Part shown: positions 61,953-64,000 of the stretch, one piece after another | Numbering within the stretch: position 1 is the stretch's first letter | Layout: each line of letters opens with the position of its first letter | DNA from: Castellaniella sp049650445 | Lineage (GTDB): Bacteria > Pseudomonadota > Gammaproteobacteria > Burkholderiales > Burkholderiaceae_B | DNA: 64,000 nt | Direction: 5' to 3' | Assembly: GCF_049650445.1 (NCBI RefSeq) | Contig: NZ_JBASAD010000033.1 | Coordinates: 1-64,000 of the forward strand | Program-made: the position numbers and the translations under genes | The notes under the pieces: generated by a model | What the model was told of the DNA's origin: nothing | Seen by the model: the letters and a program-made list of their open reading frames with translations, nothing else | The model's database searches: none

Positions 61953-63230
61953 TTACCCGATCCGCCAGGCCAGCATCGCCAGCGCCGTACCAAGCACCGG
62001 CAGCGTCAACACCAGACCGATCCGGCAATACTGTCCCCAGCCGATGCGGATGTCCCGGCCGCGCAGCACGTGCAGCCACAGCAGCGTGGCCAGACTGCCG
62101 ATGGGCGTCAGCTTGGGGCCCAGATCGCAGCCGATCACGTGCGCGTAGATCATGGCCTCCCGCACGGCGCCCTGGGCCTGGGACGCCTCGATCGACAGGG
62201 CGCCGATCAGGACCGTGGGCAGGTTGTTCATCAAGGAAGACAGGGCTGCGCTCAACAGCCCCGTGCCCAGGGTGGCCGTCCAGACCCCCTGCCCGGCCAG
62301 CCAGTCCAGGGCTCGCGTCAGAAACTCGGTCAGGCCCGCGTGGCGCAGGCCGTAGACCACCAGGTACATGCCCAGAGCGAACACAATGATCTGCCAGGGA
62401 GCGCCGCGCACCCGTCGCAGGACCGGGATGCGCCCGCCCCGGGCGGCCACGCCGGCCAGGACCAGGGCACCGATCGCCGCCGTCGCGCTGACGGGAATAC
62501 CCAGAGGTTCCAGCACGAAAAAGCCCAGCAGCAGCCAGGCCAGCACGCCCCACCCCGCCAGGAACGTCGGCCGGTCGCGGACGACGGCGGCCGGCACGGA
62601 CAGCCTCTGCACGTCGTAGCGCGGCGGGATGGCGCGCCGGAATACCAGACCCAGGACCGCCAGAGAGGCGAGGATGGCGGCGAGATCGACCGGCGCCATG
62701 ATGGCCGCATAGCGAGCAAAGCCGATGTCGAAGTAATCCGCCGTGACGATGTTCACCAGGTTGGACACCACCAGCGGCAGACTGGCGGTATCGGCGATGA
62801 AGCCTGCCGCCATGACGAAAGCCAGCGTCGCCTTGGAGGAAAACCGCAGCGCAGCCAGCATGGCGACGACGATCGGAGTCAGGATCAGCGCCGCGCCGTC
62901 GTTGTTGAACAACGCGCTGACGCCGGCGCCCAGCAGAATCATCAGGACGAACAGGCGTCCACCTCGGCCGCCGCCCAAGCGGGCCATGTGCAGGGCCGCC
63001 CATTCGAAGAAACCGGCAGCCTCCAGCAACAGGCTGATGATCACGACCGCGACGAAGGTGCCGGTGGCGTTCCAGACGATGCCCCAGACCACCGGGATGT
63101 CCGCTGGCTGGATGACGCCGGTCAGCAGCGCCAGCCCCGCGCCCAGGCTGGCGCTCCAGCCGATGCCCAGGCCGCGTGGCTGCCAGATGACCAGCACCAG
63201 CGTCAGGACGAACAGGGCCAGAGCCAGCAT
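61953..63230 (-). CDS. ArsB/SLC13-type ion transporter
   Basis: A 425-aa membrane protein with about 11-12 helices, in the ArsB/NhaD (ion transporter) superfamily. Typical features are GVSALFNNDGAALILTPIVV, GFIADTASLPLVVSNLVNIV, LMNNLPTVLIGALSI and VIGCDLGPKLTPIGSLATLL. This pattern is that of ArsB arsenite permeases; no arsR, arsA or arsH gene is adjacent, so arsenite is likely but not certain. It follows the GDT1-like gene on the same strand after 60 bp. Confidence 0.85.
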   Translation of the reverse strand: MLALALFVLTLVLVIWQPRGLGIGWSASLGAGLALLTGVIQPADIPVVWGIVWNATGTFVAVVIISLLLEAAGFFEWAALHMARLGGGRGGRLFVLMILLGAGVSALFNNDGAALILTPIVVAMLAALRFSSKATLAFVMAAGFIADTASLPLVVSNLVNIVTADYFDIGFARYAAIMAPVDLAAILASLAVLGLVFRRAIPPRYDVQRLSVPAAVVRDRPTFLAGWGVLAWLLLGFFVLEPLGIPVSATAAIGALVLAGVAARGGRIPVLRRVRGAPWQIIVFALGMYLVVYGLRHAGLTEFLTRALDWLAGQGVWTATLGTGLLSAALSSLMNNLPTVLIGALSIEASQAQGAVREAMIYAHVIGCDLGPKLTPIGSLATLLWLHVLRGRDIRIGWGQYCRIGLVLTLPVLGTALAMLAWRIG

Positions 63231-63290
63231 CAGACTGCCTTCACAGGCAGGGCGAAGCGCTTGAGCGCATCTGGTTGCACGGCATCCACG

Positions 63291-63866
63291 TCAACTCCCC
63301 AACCAGCCGGCCGCGCGCAGCAGCATCGCACAGCCCAGGATCGCGAACAGCGCCGCAGCAATGCCGTGCACCAGGCGGGCCGGCAGCCGGTCGGCTGCAC
63401 GCGCACCGAAATACACGGCCGGCACATTGGCCAGCATCATGCCCAGCGTGCTGCCGCCCACGACCGCGATCAGGCTGTCGTAGCGCGCCGCAAGGGCGAT
63501 CGTGGCGATCTGGGTCTTGTCCCCCATCTCCGCCAGGAAGAACAGCGTGATCGTCGCCGTCAGCACACCCAGACCACGCATCGGCTTGGGCGTTTCGTCG
63601 AGTTTGTCGGGGATCAACAGCCAGCCGGCCATGAGCAGGAAAGAAATTCCCAGCACCCATTGCAGTACGACGGGGTCGAGCAGTTGCGCGGCCAGCTGTC
63701 CGGCCAGACCGGCCAGCGCGTGATTGGCCAGGGTGGCGATCAGCACGCCCAGGCAGATCAGACCGGGCCGGTGGTAGCGAGCCGCCAGCATGATGGCCAG
63801 CAATTGGGTCTTGTCACCGATTTCACCCAAGGCGACCATGCCGGTGGAAACGAGGAAGGCATCCAT
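63291..63866 (-). CDS. GDT1/UPF0016 (TMEM165) family cation exporter, probably manganese
   Basis: A 191-aa protein with six hydrophobic helices in two repeats, each with the family motif: EIGDKT (15-20) and EMGDKT (113-118). Bacterial members export Mn2+, and eukaryotic ones move Ca2+/Mn2+ in the Golgi. The ATG at 63866 gives the usual start DAFLVSTGMVALGEIGDKTQ; an alternative lies nine bases earlier. The leader looks like part of a manganese riboswitch, which supports a Mn2+ role. Confidence 0.9.
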   Translation of the reverse strand: MDAFLVSTGMVALGEIGDKTQLLAIMLAARYHRPGLICLGVLIATLANHALAGLAGQLAAQLLDPVVLQWVLGISFLLMAGWLLIPDKLDETPKPMRGLGVLTATITLFFLAEMGDKTQIATIALAARYDSLIAVVGGSTLGMMLANVPAVYFGARAADRLPARLVHGIAAALFAILGCAMLLRAAGWLGS

Positions 63867-63880
63867 GAAAAACATCCGGG

Positions 63881-63932
63881 GCTGACGCGACTACGTCCCC
63901 GCCGGCCCCTTGCGACGGGAAACGCAGTCAGC
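63881..63932 (-). promoter_or_regulatory. Long hairpin next to the GDT1-like start
   Basis: GCTGACGCG (63881-63889) pairs with CGC-GTCAGC inside 63923-63932 with one bulged base, 15 bp from the chosen ATG on the minus strand. It follows the putative riboswitch core and is a candidate expression platform hiding the ribosome-binding site. Confidence 0.4.
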
Positions 63933-64000
63933 GGTCTTGCCAGGTCCGAGATGCGATATCCACGAACCGCGTGCGCCATGGCCGGACGGCCAAGTGTGTT
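63933..64000 (-). promoter_or_regulatory. 3' part of a putative yybP-ykoY manganese riboswitch, cut by the window edge
   Basis: On the minus strand this leader reads CACTTGGCCGTCCGGCCATGG, then GCGCACGCGGTTCGTGGAT, and later CTCGGACCTGGCAAGACC (GCAAGACC at 63940-63933). From memory, GCAAGACC close to the 3' end and a TTGGCC/GGCCATGG hairpin occur in proteobacterial yybP-ykoY RNAs, which sense Mn2+ and often precede UPF0016 genes. The conserved 5' GGGGAGUAG part would be outside the window. Confidence 0.55.

Noticed and set aside
63758..63979. 73-codon frame over the GDT1-like leader
   Set aside because: It runs through the putative riboswitch and into the GDT1-like gene in another frame, with an Arg-rich composition typical of shadows.
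1..64000. tRNA, rRNA, CRISPR, prophage or toxin-antitoxin loci
   Set aside because: No cloverleaf-like sequence, repeat-spacer array, integrase or phage gene was recognised by reading. The RatA name reflects a family history and there is no RatB-type partner other than the RnfH-family gene, so it was not called a toxin system.

Overview
The window is about 64 kb of GC-rich bacterial chromosome from a betaproteobacterium, most likely Burkholderiales and probably close to the Alcaligenaceae (Bordetella/Achromobacter-like). This rests on recalled gene order, not a search: a lipoyl-domain-fused lpdA, folC-SPOR-cvpA-purF, glnD-map divergent from rpsB-tsf-pyrH-frr-uppS-cdsA-dxr-rseP-bamA-skp-lpxD-fabZ-lpxA-lpxB-rnhB, ppsR/ppsA, smpB/ratA/rnfH and mltG-tmk-holB-tatD. 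I saw no rRNA, tRNA, CRISPR array, prophage or intact insertion sequence.

Layout. 1-6.5 kb: end of a pyruvate/2-oxoglutarate dehydrogenase E3 gene, a clear hairpin terminator, then folC, a SPOR protein, cvpA and purF. 6-10 kb (minus): map, glnD, dsbB. 10-26 kb (plus): the translation/envelope operon, from ribosomal protein S2 and EF-Ts through UMP kinase, ribosome recycling, undecaprenyl and phospholipid synthesis, the DXP pathway, outer-membrane assembly and lipid A synthesis, ending with rnhB and a SpoU-type RNA methyltransferase. 26-30 kb: ppsR and ppsA (PEP synthase and its regulator) facing apart across a 397-bp gap that holds a 163-bp element with terminal inverted repeats, then an ogt-type repair gene. 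30-36 kb: smpB, ratA, rnfH, a three-gene valine-degradation operon, and ygfZ. 36-38.4 kb: an EamA permease, a decayed IclR-regulator remnant and a YeiH-family permease sit between ygfZ and mltG. 38.5-43 kb: mltG-tmk-holB-tatD and an exported ankyrin protein. 43-47 kb (minus): a complete sulfate/thiosulfate ABC importer. 47-53.7 kb: a mixed set (DUF3298 lipoprotein, ArsC-like protein, DUF4239 membrane protein, type II sulfide:quinone oxidoreductase, acylphosphatase, DUF411 protein, and a MotA/MotB-like stator pair with no other flagellar genes).

53.8-64 kb is the accessory part. A LysR regulator faces a plus-strand set (Gfo/Idh/MocA oxidoreductase, beta-hydroxyacid dehydrogenase, AEC permease). 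This abuts a minus-strand set (MobA-like aromatic hydroxylase, orphan branched-chain-type binding protein, LysR regulator) whose promoter region carries a perfect 11-bp inverted repeat. The window closes with an ArsB-family permease and a GDT1/UPF0016 cation exporter whose leader looks like the 3' part of a yybP-ykoY manganese riboswitch cut by the window edge.

Most of the window is core genome. I found no convincing new system. The best leads are the unusual MotAB-like pair, the MobA-like/binding-protein/LysR operon with its palindrome, the plus-strand catabolic module, the small mobile-looking element in the ppsA leader, and the regulator remnant at 36.1 kb.
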